Notes: generated by a model from the letters alone, not told the origin. 64,000 nucleotides of DNA from Chloroflexota bacterium (GCA_026702615.1 JAPPBY010000017.1:124001-188000); one strand, 5' to 3'; positions 7,841-15,558 are shown, counted from the first letter of the stretch. Translations and numbers: made by a program.

Positions 7841-8947
7841 GTGGCAACCGAACTAGACGATTACGCCATCCACCAGATCATCGAGAACATGGAGCACGTC
7901 GAAGGGCGCAATCCGCGCTGGGTCGACGAGCTCTGGTTCCACATTGGGACGACCGACGGCTCGCTGAGCGTAGCGGGCCACATGGGGGTCTATCCCGCGA
8001 CCGCCAGCATGGACGCCGCCGCAAGCGTGGCTTACGGCGGCAAGCAGTACGACGTGCGCTTCGGGCGGCGTGTCGAGGGCGACCGCGACCGCCGCGAGGT
8101 CGGCGGCATCAGCGCCGAGATCGTCGATCCGTTCCGGTCCTGGCGCTTCACGCTGGAGCCTGCGGAGGGGCAGGCGGTCAGCTTCGACCTGGAGTTCTCG
8201 TCGGAGCTGCAGCCGATGGAGGTTGCGGGACCGGTCCAGCACCGGCGCGACGGGCGCCAGGTGATCTGGGACCTGTACCAGTACTCCCAGGCGGGCAGCG
8301 CCAGCGGGAGCGTGACCGTCGAGGGCGAGACGATCGCCGTCGACGGGGCGGTTGGCTTCCGCGAGCGTTCGTGGGGGGTGCGGCCCGTATTCGGGCAAGT
8401 GCCTCACCTGGGGCGGCCGCCGAGCTCGATCGGCAGCCGCTCGTTCTGGATGGCGGCGACAGCCGGACCCCTCTCCGGGTGGGTCTGGCAGATCGAGCCG
8501 GAAGGTGGTTCGAACGCGACCGGCGGGCTGGGGGACGACACGGGCGCGACGCGGCTCGACGGCTGCCTCGCGGGTCCGCACGACGAGGGAGAGCCGCTCC
8601 GCATCAGCAGCGCCGACCTGAACCTCCAGTTCGAGATGGACGGCAAGCGGCTCAAGGGCGGCAGCGCCTCCCTCCTGGACCGGGACGGTGGGACGCACGA
8701 GCTCAGCCTGAAGCCTCTGACGACGATCTACGCGAAGGGGCTCGGGTACGGACACCCGGACTTCCGCCACATCGAATACAAGGACGGCGTCGCCCAGAGC
8801 GAGACGCATGACACCAGCGATACGGCGACGGTCGCGGGGTTGCTCGACAACGACTCCGGCCACATCAACCCGTTCGCGATCGAGCACTTCTGCGAGATCG
8901 CGGCGGGGGAGCAGACCGCGTACGGCGTGGTCCGCCTGAGCATCTAG
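7841..8947 (+). CDS. CrtC/AttH lipocalin-like (DUF7064-type) protein, copy 1
   Basis: Soluble protein of 368 residues, probably two beta-barrel domains of the CrtC/AttH type. The diagnostic segment is AVGFRERSWGVRP at mid-protein, with RWVDELWFHIG at the N-terminus. No signal peptide. GTG 7841 has AAGGGG at the right distance; GTG 7835 would overlap that site. It is a clear paralogue of the next gene (shared N-terminal ELD, PRWVD/PRYVD, and a matching position for the SWG/TWG motif). The family includes carotenoid hydratase CrtC and many unstudied proteins in lipid or terpenoid gene clusters. Enzymatic role unproven. Confidence 0.65.
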   Translation: MATELDDYAIHQIIENMEHVEGRNPRWVDELWFHIGTTDGSLSVAGHMGVYPATASMDAAASVAYGGKQYDVRFGRRVEGDRDRREVGGISAEIVDPFRSWRFTLEPAEGQAVSFDLEFSSELQPMEVAGPVQHRRDGRQVIWDLYQYSQAGSASGSVTVEGETIAVDGAVGFRERSWGVRPVFGQVPHLGRPPSSIGSRSFWMAATAGPLSGWVWQIEPEGGSNATGGLGDDTGATRLDGCLAGPHDEGEPLRISSADLNLQFEMDGKRLKGGSASLLDRDGGTHELSLKPLTTIYAKGLGYGHPDFRHIEYKDGVAQSETHDTSDTATVAGLLDNDSGHINPFAIEHFCEIAAGEQTAYGVVRLSI

Positions 8948-8964
8948 GGATTGGGGGAAGAACG

Positions 8965-10140
8965 ATGACGATGCTGACCGAGCTGGACGAACATTTCTAT
9001 CACCAGACACCGAGCCCCGTGGACTCGCTCCGGGACACGGACCCGCGCTACGTGGACCAGCACTGGTTCCAGTGCATGGACGTCGAAGGACGCTGGATCG
9101 TGGGCGCCAACTGGCCGGTCTGGCCCAATACCGGGCTGATCGAGAACGGCCAGATCATTGTTCACGGCGATACGCAGTACAACCTGCGCTATTCGAGCAC
9201 GATCGAGCGCGACGGCTACAAGTCGGCGCGCACCAACCAGAAGGTCGGGCCGGCCTCGATGGAGGTCATCGAGCCGCTGCGGAAGGCGCGCTTCACGCTC
9301 TCGCCCGAGAACCACTGGGGCATCAGTTACGACCTGACGATGGACACGTTCCTGCGTCCTGTGCAGACGCGCACGCCGATCGCGTTCGCGGGCTCACCGA
9401 CGCTACCCGGCGTGCTGCCCTACTTCGAGATCATGGGGCGTTGGACGGGCGAGCTAAACGTCGACGGGACAACGTACGAGGTGAACCACGAGAACACCTG
9501 GGGCCAGCGCGACCGTTGCTGGGCCAGCCTCGGCGGCGAGCGGTGGCAGGGCTGGACGGGTCCGTCGCCGGGCGGCGCGCACGTCTCGCCCCGGGGGCCG
9601 GGACGCATTCACTGGCACAGCCACATCCAGTTCGACGACATCGGCTTCTGGTGGTGGATGGACGAGTTCATGGGGAAGCCGCGCCTCGGCGGCACCCTCT
9701 CGGACAACCGCGGCAGCCACTTCGACGGAGCTGTCACCTGGCGCATCGACGACCCGCGCCAGGAGATTCGCATCGTCGACTTCACGAACATCGACATCGT
9801 GGCGCAAGCAGGGACGAAGAAGTTCCAGGAAGCGCAGATCACGCTTATCGACGAGTTCGGCACGGAGTACGACCTCGAGTTCGAGATCATCAAGCCGAAC
9901 TCCACCCGCCATATCCGGGGCGAGGGCTACGGCCAGCCGCGATTCCTCGGCGGCTGGCAGGGCGACTGGCACGAGGAGTACGACAAGTACGACCTGAGCG
10001 ACTACTCGACGTACGACAGCTTCGCGCACCAGCTCTGGGACGGGGAGCACGCCGTTCGCTGTCGCTTCAACGGCCGCGAGGGCATCGGCCACATGGAGAT
10101 GAGCGGGACGCCGCCGCTTCCCCAGTGGGGGTTTGCCTAA
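8965..10140 (+). CDS. CrtC/AttH lipocalin-like (DUF7064-type) protein, copy 2
   Basis: A 391-residue paralogue of the preceding protein. It begins MTMLTELDEHFYHQT, then DPRYVDQHWFQCMDVEGRW, and has HENTWGQRDRCWA where copy 1 has FRERSWGVRP. It is strikingly rich in aromatic residues and His (IHWHSHIQFDDIGFWWWMDEF), which could line a hydrophobic ligand pocket. GGGGGAAGA precedes the ATG 17 bases after the first gene's stop, so the two are co-transcribed and may act as a pair. It is the last high-GC gene before the low-GC island. Function unknown; association with CoA-thioester metabolism is suggested only by the neighbours. Confidence 0.62.
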   Translation: MTMLTELDEHFYHQTPSPVDSLRDTDPRYVDQHWFQCMDVEGRWIVGANWPVWPNTGLIENGQIIVHGDTQYNLRYSSTIERDGYKSARTNQKVGPASMEVIEPLRKARFTLSPENHWGISYDLTMDTFLRPVQTRTPIAFAGSPTLPGVLPYFEIMGRWTGELNVDGTTYEVNHENTWGQRDRCWASLGGERWQGWTGPSPGGAHVSPRGPGRIHWHSHIQFDDIGFWWWMDEFMGKPRLGGTLSDNRGSHFDGAVTWRIDDPRQEIRIVDFTNIDIVAQAGTKKFQEAQITLIDEFGTEYDLEFEIIKPNSTRHIRGEGYGQPRFLGGWQGDWHEEYDKYDLSDYSTYDSFAHQLWDGEHAVRCRFNGREGIGHMEMSGTPPLPQWGFA

Positions 10141-10187
10141 TACCCAGGAGTGCCCAAGGCACTTTGTTAAGATTTCTTGCCAAGCAC

Positions 10188-10216
10188 TTGACAAGCACCC
10201 CTTGTTGTGCTAGGAT
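10188..10216 (+). promoter_or_regulatory. Consensus-like promoter of the HARE-HTH/GHKL ATPase island
   Basis: TTGACA (10188-10193), 17 bases, TAGGAT (10211-10216). This is one of the best sigma-70-type matches in the window. A start about 7 bases downstream leaves a short leader of some 20 bases containing AAAGGGG ahead of the ATG at 10246. The island therefore appears to be transcribed independently of the upstream metabolic genes. Confidence 0.75.
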
Positions 10217-10245
10217 ACCCCGTGTCCATCGAAAGGGGTCAGCGA

Positions 10246-10695
10246 ATGACACGCATTGACGGCGAACAGGACCTTCCGGGTTTGGGGTTTCGATTCCAAG
10301 AGCAGGCGCGCTCTGAACTTGAACGTCTCCAAGAACAAATGGGGTCGCTTGACAGCGAGCTAGCCAGGCTACAGGAGGAGCGAGAACGCGTAGCGACCGC
10401 TGTCGACCACCTGCGCGGCCTACTGAACCTCGGCACCCAGAACGCACGCGTTGCAGGCGGACCTCCAGCGGCTGCTCGACCAAGCCGTTCGCGCCGAGCA
10501 GAGGACGCCGAGCTTGTCGTCGAGTACCTGCAGGAGACCGGCCAGCCTGCTCACTACCGAGAGATTTACAGAGCACTCGCTGAGCAGGGCCTGGTCGTTG
10601 GCGGAAAGGACCCAGCCAACACACTTCTCGCCCGGTACTTCAACGACTCCCGGCTCGAGCGGGTGGCCCGGGGAACCTATGCACTAAAGAGTTAA
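10246..10695 (+). CDS. Coiled-coil protein with C-terminal HARE-HTH winged helix
   Basis: A 149-residue protein. Residues about 17-62 are a strongly predicted coiled coil (heptads rich in Leu, Glu, Arg). A Gly/Ala/Pro-rich linker follows, then residues about 85-147 resemble the HARE-HTH fold: ELVVEYLQETGQPAHYREIYRALAEQG, an NTLLARYFN helix, and the wing LERVARGTYAL. HARE-HTH domains occur in ASXL, RNA polymerase delta and restriction-linked proteins, and are proposed to read DNA state. Codon and base composition are lower in GC (about 58% in line 10261-10320) than neighbouring genes. It probably forms a unit with the ATPase 107 bases downstream. Confidence 0.72.
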   Translation: MTRIDGEQDLPGLGFRFQEQARSELERLQEQMGSLDSELARLQEERERVATAVDHLRGLLNLGTQNARVAGGPPAAARPSRSRRAEDAELVVEYLQETGQPAHYREIYRALAEQGLVVGGKDPANTLLARYFNDSRLERVARGTYALKS

Positions 10696-10752
10696 GCCAG
10701 ACGCAACGCCGAGAGCGTTTCACCAACCCTATCTACACAGCTACTTGGTCAG

Positions 10753-10769
10753 GCCGAGCCTCGCTCGGC
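10753..10769 (+). other. Perfect intercistronic hairpin between HARE-HTH and ATPase genes
   Basis: GCCGAGC-CTC-GCTCGGC forms a 7 bp perfect stem with a 3-base loop. It is followed by TAAGAAAC rather than a T run, so it does not look like a classical terminator. It could be an operator for the upstream DNA-binding protein, or an RNA processing or attenuation element that sets unequal expression of the two genes. Confidence 0.5.
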
Positions 10770-10802
10770 TAAGAAACTCATGCACCAAGAAAGGAGAGAG
10801 AT

Positions 10803-12344
10803 ATGACCAACATTACAGAAACCATCGGGCGTAGCGCGCTGCTGGCCGCAGCTAGCAACTATCAGTCCGTCGCTGAGGCCCTCATGGAACTCATCGACAA
10901 TCCATTCGACAAGCGCCGGGGACGACACTTGACGATCGACATCAGGATCGACAAGAAGCGAGACCGCGTCACCATCACAGACATTGGCGGGGAGGGGATG
11001 AACGACGAGGGTCTCCAAGGGTGGATCCGCTGGGGAGAGGGCGAACAGCACGAGCAAGGTGACATCGGCCAGTACCGGGTCGGCGGCAAGCTCGCGGCGA
11101 TTTATCTCGCTGAAGGCTTGGAGATCGTCTGTCGCAAGGCCAACAACACTGCGATCTGGCGGTTCGAAGACCCCCACTGGGGCAGCCGCACCAAGGCCTT
11201 GAGTGAGTCCCCGCTAGGCGAAGTTCCACCGGCTACCATTCGTTGGCCTGACGGTGCCCCTTCCAAGGACGTGGGCTTCACTCGCGTCACCCTGACTGGG
11301 TTGCGAGGCCACCGCTACGAGATCGGCGTGTTGCGAGAGCGCCTCGCTGACACGTATCGCTCCCTCATTGAGGAGGGCCAGTGCACGATCCTTGTACAAG
11401 GCACGGCAGTGGAAGAGCGTCAGACTCCGTGGTCTTCGTCGATTGGGGTCAATGAGATTCCGAAGACTCAGGTCTTCAAGGGGGTCTACATCCTCGGGAG
11501 TGTCGGTGCCATCGATCGCGACCAAGTTCCGGAAGCACGGGGTGTCCGCATTCCCGCGGGTATACGAACTGAATTCAACGGGCGAAAGATCTCCGACGGG
11601 GAGGAGTTCGGCTTCAAGCTCTCGGGCAAGGGGAACCTTCAGCGAGTGTACGGCGAAATTCAGATTCGTGGCCGTGGCATCAAGCCGAACCAGCTCAAGA
11701 CGGGCTGGCCCCAAGACAGTGAGGCATGGGCCTCTTTGGAAGCGTTTATGCACGAACAGATGCAACCCATCGTGTCGCAACTCAATCGCCTTTCCGAAGT
11801 CCGTCCCGTATCTCGCGAGCAGAAGGACCGCGCGAAGAAGGCCCGTGACCGCGCTCAAGAGGCATTCAAGAAGCTTGAACGGTTACGGAATCACCCGGGG
11901 GGGCAAGGCCTTCCCGAAGGCCACGGCCCTGAAGGGGTCGATGCCCCTGGCGGTCGCAGGATTGCTACACCAAAGGGTGGATGTCGCCCTCAACCGCAGG
12001 GAAGAACGAGGGGAAGGACGAAGAACCGGACGCCTGCCCCGGAGGGTTCAGTTGGGCGCCTTCTTCGACTCGTCACCAAGACTGGGAGGATGCCTTCCGT
12101 CGACTACGCCGCCCTTGGGGCACAGATTCCAAGAACACAATGGCGCGACAACGACGACAAGACGCGTGCCGTGGTCATCAACACCGACCACCCCCTTTTC
12201 GCAACTCTTGGGAGCCAAGAGGACTACGTCTTTGACTCGCTGGTCATGCACCTTGTGCATGACGAAGTGTCGTCCGTCAGGGACGCCCGCGACCTGATTG
12301 AGCAGATCATCTGGCTTGACCGGGAAACGGAGGAGGCCGCATGA
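10803..12344 (+). CDS. MORC/Hsp90-type GHKL ATPase
   Basis: A 513-residue GHKL ATPase. The N-box is EALMELIDNPFDKR (Glu29, Asn33, Asp36). The G1 region is ITDIGGEGMN (Asp60 to Asn67) and the G2 glycine loop is GQYRVGGKLA (about 89-98). An S5-fold transducer region follows, with a conserved-looking Lys in FNGRKISDGEEFGF. Residues 330-370 are charged and helical, then comes a Gly/Pro/Arg-rich linker and a C-terminal domain (HPLFATLGSQEDYVFD). There is no histidine-kinase, gyrase or MutL C-terminal domain. GC is about 57% in line 11401-11460 against 80% in line 12421-12480. A strong AAGGAGAG site precedes the ATG; the stop overlaps the SDR start. Confidence 0.75.
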   Translation: MTNITETIGRSALLAAASNYQSVAEALMELIDNPFDKRRGRHLTIDIRIDKKRDRVTITDIGGEGMNDEGLQGWIRWGEGEQHEQGDIGQYRVGGKLAAIYLAEGLEIVCRKANNTAIWRFEDPHWGSRTKALSESPLGEVPPATIRWPDGAPSKDVGFTRVTLTGLRGHRYEIGVLRERLADTYRSLIEEGQCTILVQGTAVEERQTPWSSSIGVNEIPKTQVFKGVYILGSVGAIDRDQVPEARGVRIPAGIRTEFNGRKISDGEEFGFKLSGKGNLQRVYGEIQIRGRGIKPNQLKTGWPQDSEAWASLEAFMHEQMQPIVSQLNRLSEVRPVSREQKDRAKKARDRAQEAFKKLERLRNHPGGQGLPEGHGPEGVDAPGGRRIATPKGGCRPQPQGRTRGRTKNRTPAPEGSVGRLLRLVTKTGRMPSVDYAALGAQIPRTQWRDNDDKTRAVVINTDHPLFATLGSQEDYVFDSLVMHLVHDEVSSVRDARDLIEQIIWLDRETEEAA

Positions 12345-13102
12345 GCACGTCGTTCGAGGGGAAGGCGATCATCGTCACGGGGGCGGCCTCGGGGATGGGA
12401 CGGGGCGTGGCCGAGCTGCTCGCCGAGCGGGGCGCCCGCGTGGCGATCGTCGACCCGGCCGCAGAGGGGCTAGCGGAGACAGAGCGCGCGCTGCGGGACG
12501 CCGGGAGCGAGGTCATCGCGGAGCCCATCAGCGTGGCCGACCCCGAGGCCGTCGAGCGGCTGGTCGCGCAGGTGCGCTCCGCCTGGGGCGGCATCGACGG
12601 GCTGGTCCACTGCGGGGCGATCCTGCGCTACGCGGGGTCGCTCGAGACCGACCTGGAAACGTGGCGCGAGGTCATCGACGTGAACCTGACGGGCACGTTC
12701 GTCATCGGACACGCCGTGGCGACCTCGATGGTCGAGGACGGCCGCAAGGGCGGCATCGTGAACATCGCCTCGGTGGCAGCCGTGCTGGGGCTCCCGAACC
12801 TCGCCGCCTACTCCGCCTCGAAGGGCGGGGTGGCGGCGCTCTCACGCTCGATGGCAATCGAGCTGCTCCCGCACGGCATACGGGTGAACTACATCTGCCC
12901 GGGGTTCGTCGAGAGCGGCATGACCGAGGACATCCTCGAAGAAGAGGGAGCGCGCGAGCGCATGGCCGAGCAGACGGCGACCGGCGCCATCTGCAGCCCG
13001 CGCGATATCGCCGAGGCGTGCGCGTTCCTGCTGGGCGAGGAGAGCGCGGGATACGTCATCGGCAACGGACTGATGGTCGATTCGGGAGTCACCATCCGCT
13101 AG
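12341..13102 (+). CDS. Short-chain dehydrogenase/reductase (SDR)
   Basis: Classical NAD(P)-dependent SDR of 253 residues. It has the cofactor motif VTGAASGMGRG, the structural motif near VHCGAI (NNAG equivalent), the catalytic Ser in NIASVAAV, and YSASKGG (Tyr and Lys), with INPG replaced by ICPG. Asp following the second strand (IVDP) suggests NAD(H) preference. Its ATG overlaps the TGA of the island ATPase, and its GGAGGAGG ribosome site lies inside the ATPase coding end. The base composition jumps to high GC here, so it belongs with the resident metabolic genes. Substrate unknown. Confidence 0.9.
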   Translation: MSTSFEGKAIIVTGAASGMGRGVAELLAERGARVAIVDPAAEGLAETERALRDAGSEVIAEPISVADPEAVERLVAQVRSAWGGIDGLVHCGAILRYAGSLETDLETWREVIDVNLTGTFVIGHAVATSMVEDGRKGGIVNIASVAAVLGLPNLAAYSASKGGVAALSRSMAIELLPHGIRVNYICPGFVESGMTEDILEEEGARERMAEQTATGAICSPRDIAEACAFLLGEESAGYVIGNGLMVDSGVTIR

Positions 13103-13137
13103 CATCCCTTGCCTCAGTACGAGCCAGGAGGACAGCG

Positions 13138-13587
13138 ATGGGCATCCGCGGAGTGGGCCACACGTCGATCACGGTGCGCGATCTCGATCGCGCGGTCGCC
13201 TTCTACGAGCTGCTCGGGTTCGAGGACACGGGCTCGCGCCTGCACCTCGATAACGAGTTCATTGAGACGCTGCAGGCCATTCCCGGGGCGGACATCACGG
13301 CGGCCGTGCTGCGCCTGAACGACTATTCGCTCGAGGTCATCAAGTACGACGCGCCCACGGGCTACGACCACAACCCCCTGCGCACGTCGGACGTGGGCGG
13401 CTTCCACATCTGTTTGATGGTGGACTCGGCGGACGACGAGTACGCGCGCCTGAGGGCGGCCGGCATGGAGTTCAAGTCCGAGGTGCTGGACTACGACGGG
13501 GGCATCCGCGTGGTGTACGGCTGGGATCCGGACGGGAACACGATCGAGCTGCTGTCGCAGGCGCCGGTGCCGGCAAGCGCGGGCTAG
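13138..13587 (+). CDS. VOC (glyoxalase/bleomycin resistance) family protein
   Basis: A 149-residue vicinal-oxygen-chelate protein with two paired beta-alpha-beta modules. Potential metal ligands are His in GVGHTSITV, Glu in YSLEVIKY, His in GGFHICLMV and Glu in NTIELLSQ, matching the HEHE pattern of epimerases and lyases. AGGAGG precedes the ATG; longer upstream readings in this frame are shadows of the SDR gene. Methylmalonyl-CoA epimerase, lactoylglutathione lyase and extradiol-type activities are all possible, and neighbours favour a metabolic rather than a resistance role. Confidence 0.85.
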   Translation: MGIRGVGHTSITVRDLDRAVAFYELLGFEDTGSRLHLDNEFIETLQAIPGADITAAVLRLNDYSLEVIKYDAPTGYDHNPLRTSDVGGFHICLMVDSADDEYARLRAAGMEFKSEVLDYDGGIRVVYGWDPDGNTIELLSQAPVPASAG

Positions 13588-13934
13588 GGCAGGTCGACCT
13601 CGATCGCGGAGACCTTGGCGGGACCGTCGCCGGTGTTCGTCCAGGAGTGGAGGGTGTTGTCGCCCTCGATGACGAGGTCGCCCTCGTAGACCGTGATCGA
13701 CTCGCCGCCGTCGAGGGCGAACTCGAGCTGGCCCTTCGCGATGTAGACGTAGACGTCGCAGTGGACGGCGTGCCAGCCGGTCGTCTGGCCCGGCTCGAAC
13801 TCGACGATGAGCCAGCGCCCGTCGATGCCGGCCGGCACATCGAAGTCGTAAGCGCGGGCGTCGGGAAGCTCGCGGTTCTCGGCGATGACCGCCTTGCCGG
13901 CGGCGTTGTTGCGGGTACGGACGAACTTGCTCAT
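13584..13934 (-). CDS. Cupin domain protein
   Basis: Small single-domain cupin of 116 residues. The first cupin motif reads PGQTTGWHAVHCDVYVYIAKGQLEF, with one His spaced further from the acidic residue than usual; the second is GDLVIEGDNTLHSWTNTGDGPAKV. At least two His could bind metal. No other domain is present. Its stop overlaps the stop of the convergent VOC gene (a shared CTAG), and its start overlaps the end of the next minus-strand gene (ATGA). Function unknown. Confidence 0.78.
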   Translation of the reverse strand: MSKFVRTRNNAAGKAVIAENRELPDARAYDFDVPAGIDGRWLIVEFEPGQTTGWHAVHCDVYVYIAKGQLEFALDGGESITVYEGDLVIEGDNTLHSWTNTGDGPAKVSAIEVDLP

Positions 13935-14134
13935 GCGCGCCGCACCCTTCGCTCGCCCCTGTAGATGATGAGCAGGTACAGGCGGTCGCCCCCCGGGGCG
14001 AGCTGCATGGAGACGACCTCGTTCGCGATGTGGTCGTTGAGCCAGGCGTCCGTGGCCTCGTCGAGGGAGGCAGCGTCATCGGCGGAGAGGACGGCGGTGT
14101 AGAGGTAGCTCGCGCTCGTGTTGATGCTGCTCAT
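13931..14134 (-). CDS. Small hypothetical protein (67 aa)
   Basis: Not recognised. It is a mixed alpha/beta polypeptide ending in a basic tail (YRGERRVRRA), with strand-like LYTAVLS and LYLLIIYRG segments and a central acidic helix (DEATDAWLNDHI). It has no signal peptide or cysteines. It overlaps the cupin start by ATGA, so it is probably co-translated with it, and that coupling is the main support that it is real. Confidence 0.5.
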   Translation of the reverse strand: MSSINTSASYLYTAVLSADDAASLDEATDAWLNDHIANEVVSMQLAPGGDRLYLLIIYRGERRVRRA

Positions 14135-14180
14135 GGCGCGGGACGGTACGCGCCGGAAGTCCCGTGGGGCAAGGGGGCGG

Positions 14181-14270
14181 CTACCAGACCAGGTCGCCGA
14201 TGATCCAGCCGAGGGCGGCGGCAGCGACGATGACGGGGATGGTGTTGATGAGGAAGTACTGCATCGGCAT
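14181..14270 (-). CDS. Small single-pass membrane protein (29 aa)
   Basis: A 29-residue reading frame, MPMQYFLINTIPVIVAAAA followed by LGWIIGDLVW, that is almost entirely one transmembrane helix. Three in-frame ATGs are clustered (14276, 14270, 14264); GGAAGGGGG sits directly before the first and is best placed for the second. A TATAGT -10-like box lies about 30 bases upstream on the minus strand. Single-helix microproteins often tune membrane complexes, but nothing links this one to a partner. Existence is inferred from the ribosome site and hydrophobicity only. Confidence 0.4.
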   Translation of the reverse strand: MPMQYFLINTIPVIVAAAALGWIIGDLVW

Positions 14271-14342
14271 GGGCATCCCCCTTCCGCTCAATTGTTCACT
14301 ATACATCGTGATTTGGGGGCGGGTCCGGTCCGAGCGCCGCGC

Positions 14343-14348
14343 TAGAAT
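14343..14348 (+). promoter_or_regulatory. -10 box of a predicted leaderless promoter
   Basis: TAGAAT ends 6 bases before the ATG at 14355, which would place the transcript start on the start codon. There is no Shine-Dalgarno sequence upstream of this gene, consistent with a leaderless mRNA. Confidence 0.5.
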
Positions 14349-14354
14349 CGCGGG

Positions 14355-15524
14355 ATGGGCACGTTCGACGCGATCGTGGTGGGGGCGGGGCCGGCGGGAA
14401 GCACTACGGCCCGCGAGCTGGCCGCGGCAGGCGCGCGCGTGCTCGTCGTCGACCGGGCTGAGTGGCCGCGCTACAAGGCCTGTGGCGGCGGCGTTCCCCT
14501 GCGAGCCGAGCGGATGCTGCCCTTTCCCATCGACAGCGTGGTCGAGGACTCGGTGTCGCGCATCGAGATGTCGGCGCGGGGAAAGATGGCGTTCACGAAA
14601 CGCTCGCGGGGGCCTTTCGCGCGCATGGTCATGCGCGACCGGTTCGACATGCTGCTGCTGGAGCACGCGCAGCGCGCGGGCGCGGAGCTGCGGACGGGCA
14701 CGGTGGTGCGCGAGCTCGACCTGAACGGGCGGGCGCACATCCGGGCCGACGGCTTCGAGGCGGAGGCGGAGACGCTGATCTGCGCGGACGGAGCGCACTC
14801 GCCGGTGGGGCGGATGGCGGGGTTGGGCGGCGATCTGGCGGAGTGCGCGGCGTGGGAGGTGGAGGTGCGGGCCCGCCCGCGGGACGCCTCCGTGGGGGAG
14901 GCGACGACACTCATCGACCTGGGGTACGACCCCTGGGGCTACGCCTGGCTCTTCCCGAAGGCGGAGCTGCTCTCGATCGGGATCGTGCTGCCGCGCGAGG
15001 AGGCGGGGCAGATGAAGGCGCTGGTCGAAAACTACCTGGAGCGGCTGGGGCTGCGGGGTGCGGAGGTGGAGATCGCGCGGGGGCACAAGATTCGCTTCCG
15101 GCGGGGCGGGGAGACGGTGGCGGGGGAGCGCGTGGCGCTCGCGGGGGACGCGGCGGGGCTGGCGGACGAGTTCACGGCGGAGGGCATCTCCTACGCGATC
15201 CATTCGGGGCGGCTGGCGGCGCGGGGGGCGCTGCGGACGCTCGCGGGCGAGGGCGACCTGCGGAGCTACCAGGAAGAGCTGGAGGACGAGATCCAGCCGG
15301 AGCTGGATGCGGCGAGAACGATCGCCTACATGTTCTACGGGATGCTCAAGCGCGCGCGCCGGCCCTGGATGTTGGCGAGCGAGTACACGCCGTTCCTGTG
15401 GTCGTCCCTCTTCGCGGTGCAGCGTGGGGAGTCGAGCTACGCGCGCGAGGCTCAGCGGGCGGGGCCGCTCACGGCCATCGCCAACGCCATGCTGCGGCGT
15501 CGCGACCGGCAGCAGGCGCGTTGA
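14355..15524 (+). CDS. Geranylgeranyl reductase-family FAD-dependent oxidoreductase
   Basis: Flavoprotein of 389 residues. It has an FAD-binding N-terminus AIVVGAGPAGSTTARELA, the family's KACGGGVP cysteine loop near residue 40, and the second FAD motif ERVALAGDAAGLADEFTAEGISYAIHSG. This architecture is typical of the GGR/ChlP group, which saturate prenyl chains of lipids, quinones or chlorophyll. There are no photosynthesis genes nearby, so an isoprenoid quinone or lipid substrate is more plausible. The C-terminal region contains aromatic-rich helices (MFYGML, YTPFLWSSLF) that may form the prenyl site. Confidence 0.85.
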   Translation: MGTFDAIVVGAGPAGSTTARELAAAGARVLVVDRAEWPRYKACGGGVPLRAERMLPFPIDSVVEDSVSRIEMSARGKMAFTKRSRGPFARMVMRDRFDMLLLEHAQRAGAELRTGTVVRELDLNGRAHIRADGFEAEAETLICADGAHSPVGRMAGLGGDLAECAAWEVEVRARPRDASVGEATTLIDLGYDPWGYAWLFPKAELLSIGIVLPREEAGQMKALVENYLERLGLRGAEVEIARGHKIRFRRGGETVAGERVALAGDAAGLADEFTAEGISYAIHSGRLAARGALRTLAGEGDLRSYQEELEDEIQPELDAARTIAYMFYGMLKRARRPWMLASEYTPFLWSSLFAVQRGESSYAREAQRAGPLTAIANAMLRRRDRQQAR

Positions 15525-15549
15525 TCGAGGCCCAGCGCAGCCGTACGCT
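15521..15549 (+). promoter_or_regulatory. Predicted promoter for leader peptide and Erm-like gene
   Basis: TTGATC (15521-15526), 17 bases, TACGCT (15544-15549), starting on the stop codon of the flavoprotein gene. The -10 ends 9 bases before the leader ATG at 15559, in keeping with the short leaders seen elsewhere in this window. Match quality is moderate. Confidence 0.4.
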
Positions 15550-15558
15550 CAGGGCGGA

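Noticed and set aside
11880-12080. Possible frameshift in the GHKL ATPase linker
   Set aside because: The Gly/Pro/Arg-rich stretch looks odd in frame, but the frame is open through both flanking domains and neither alternative frame restores a better match. Treated as a disordered linker.
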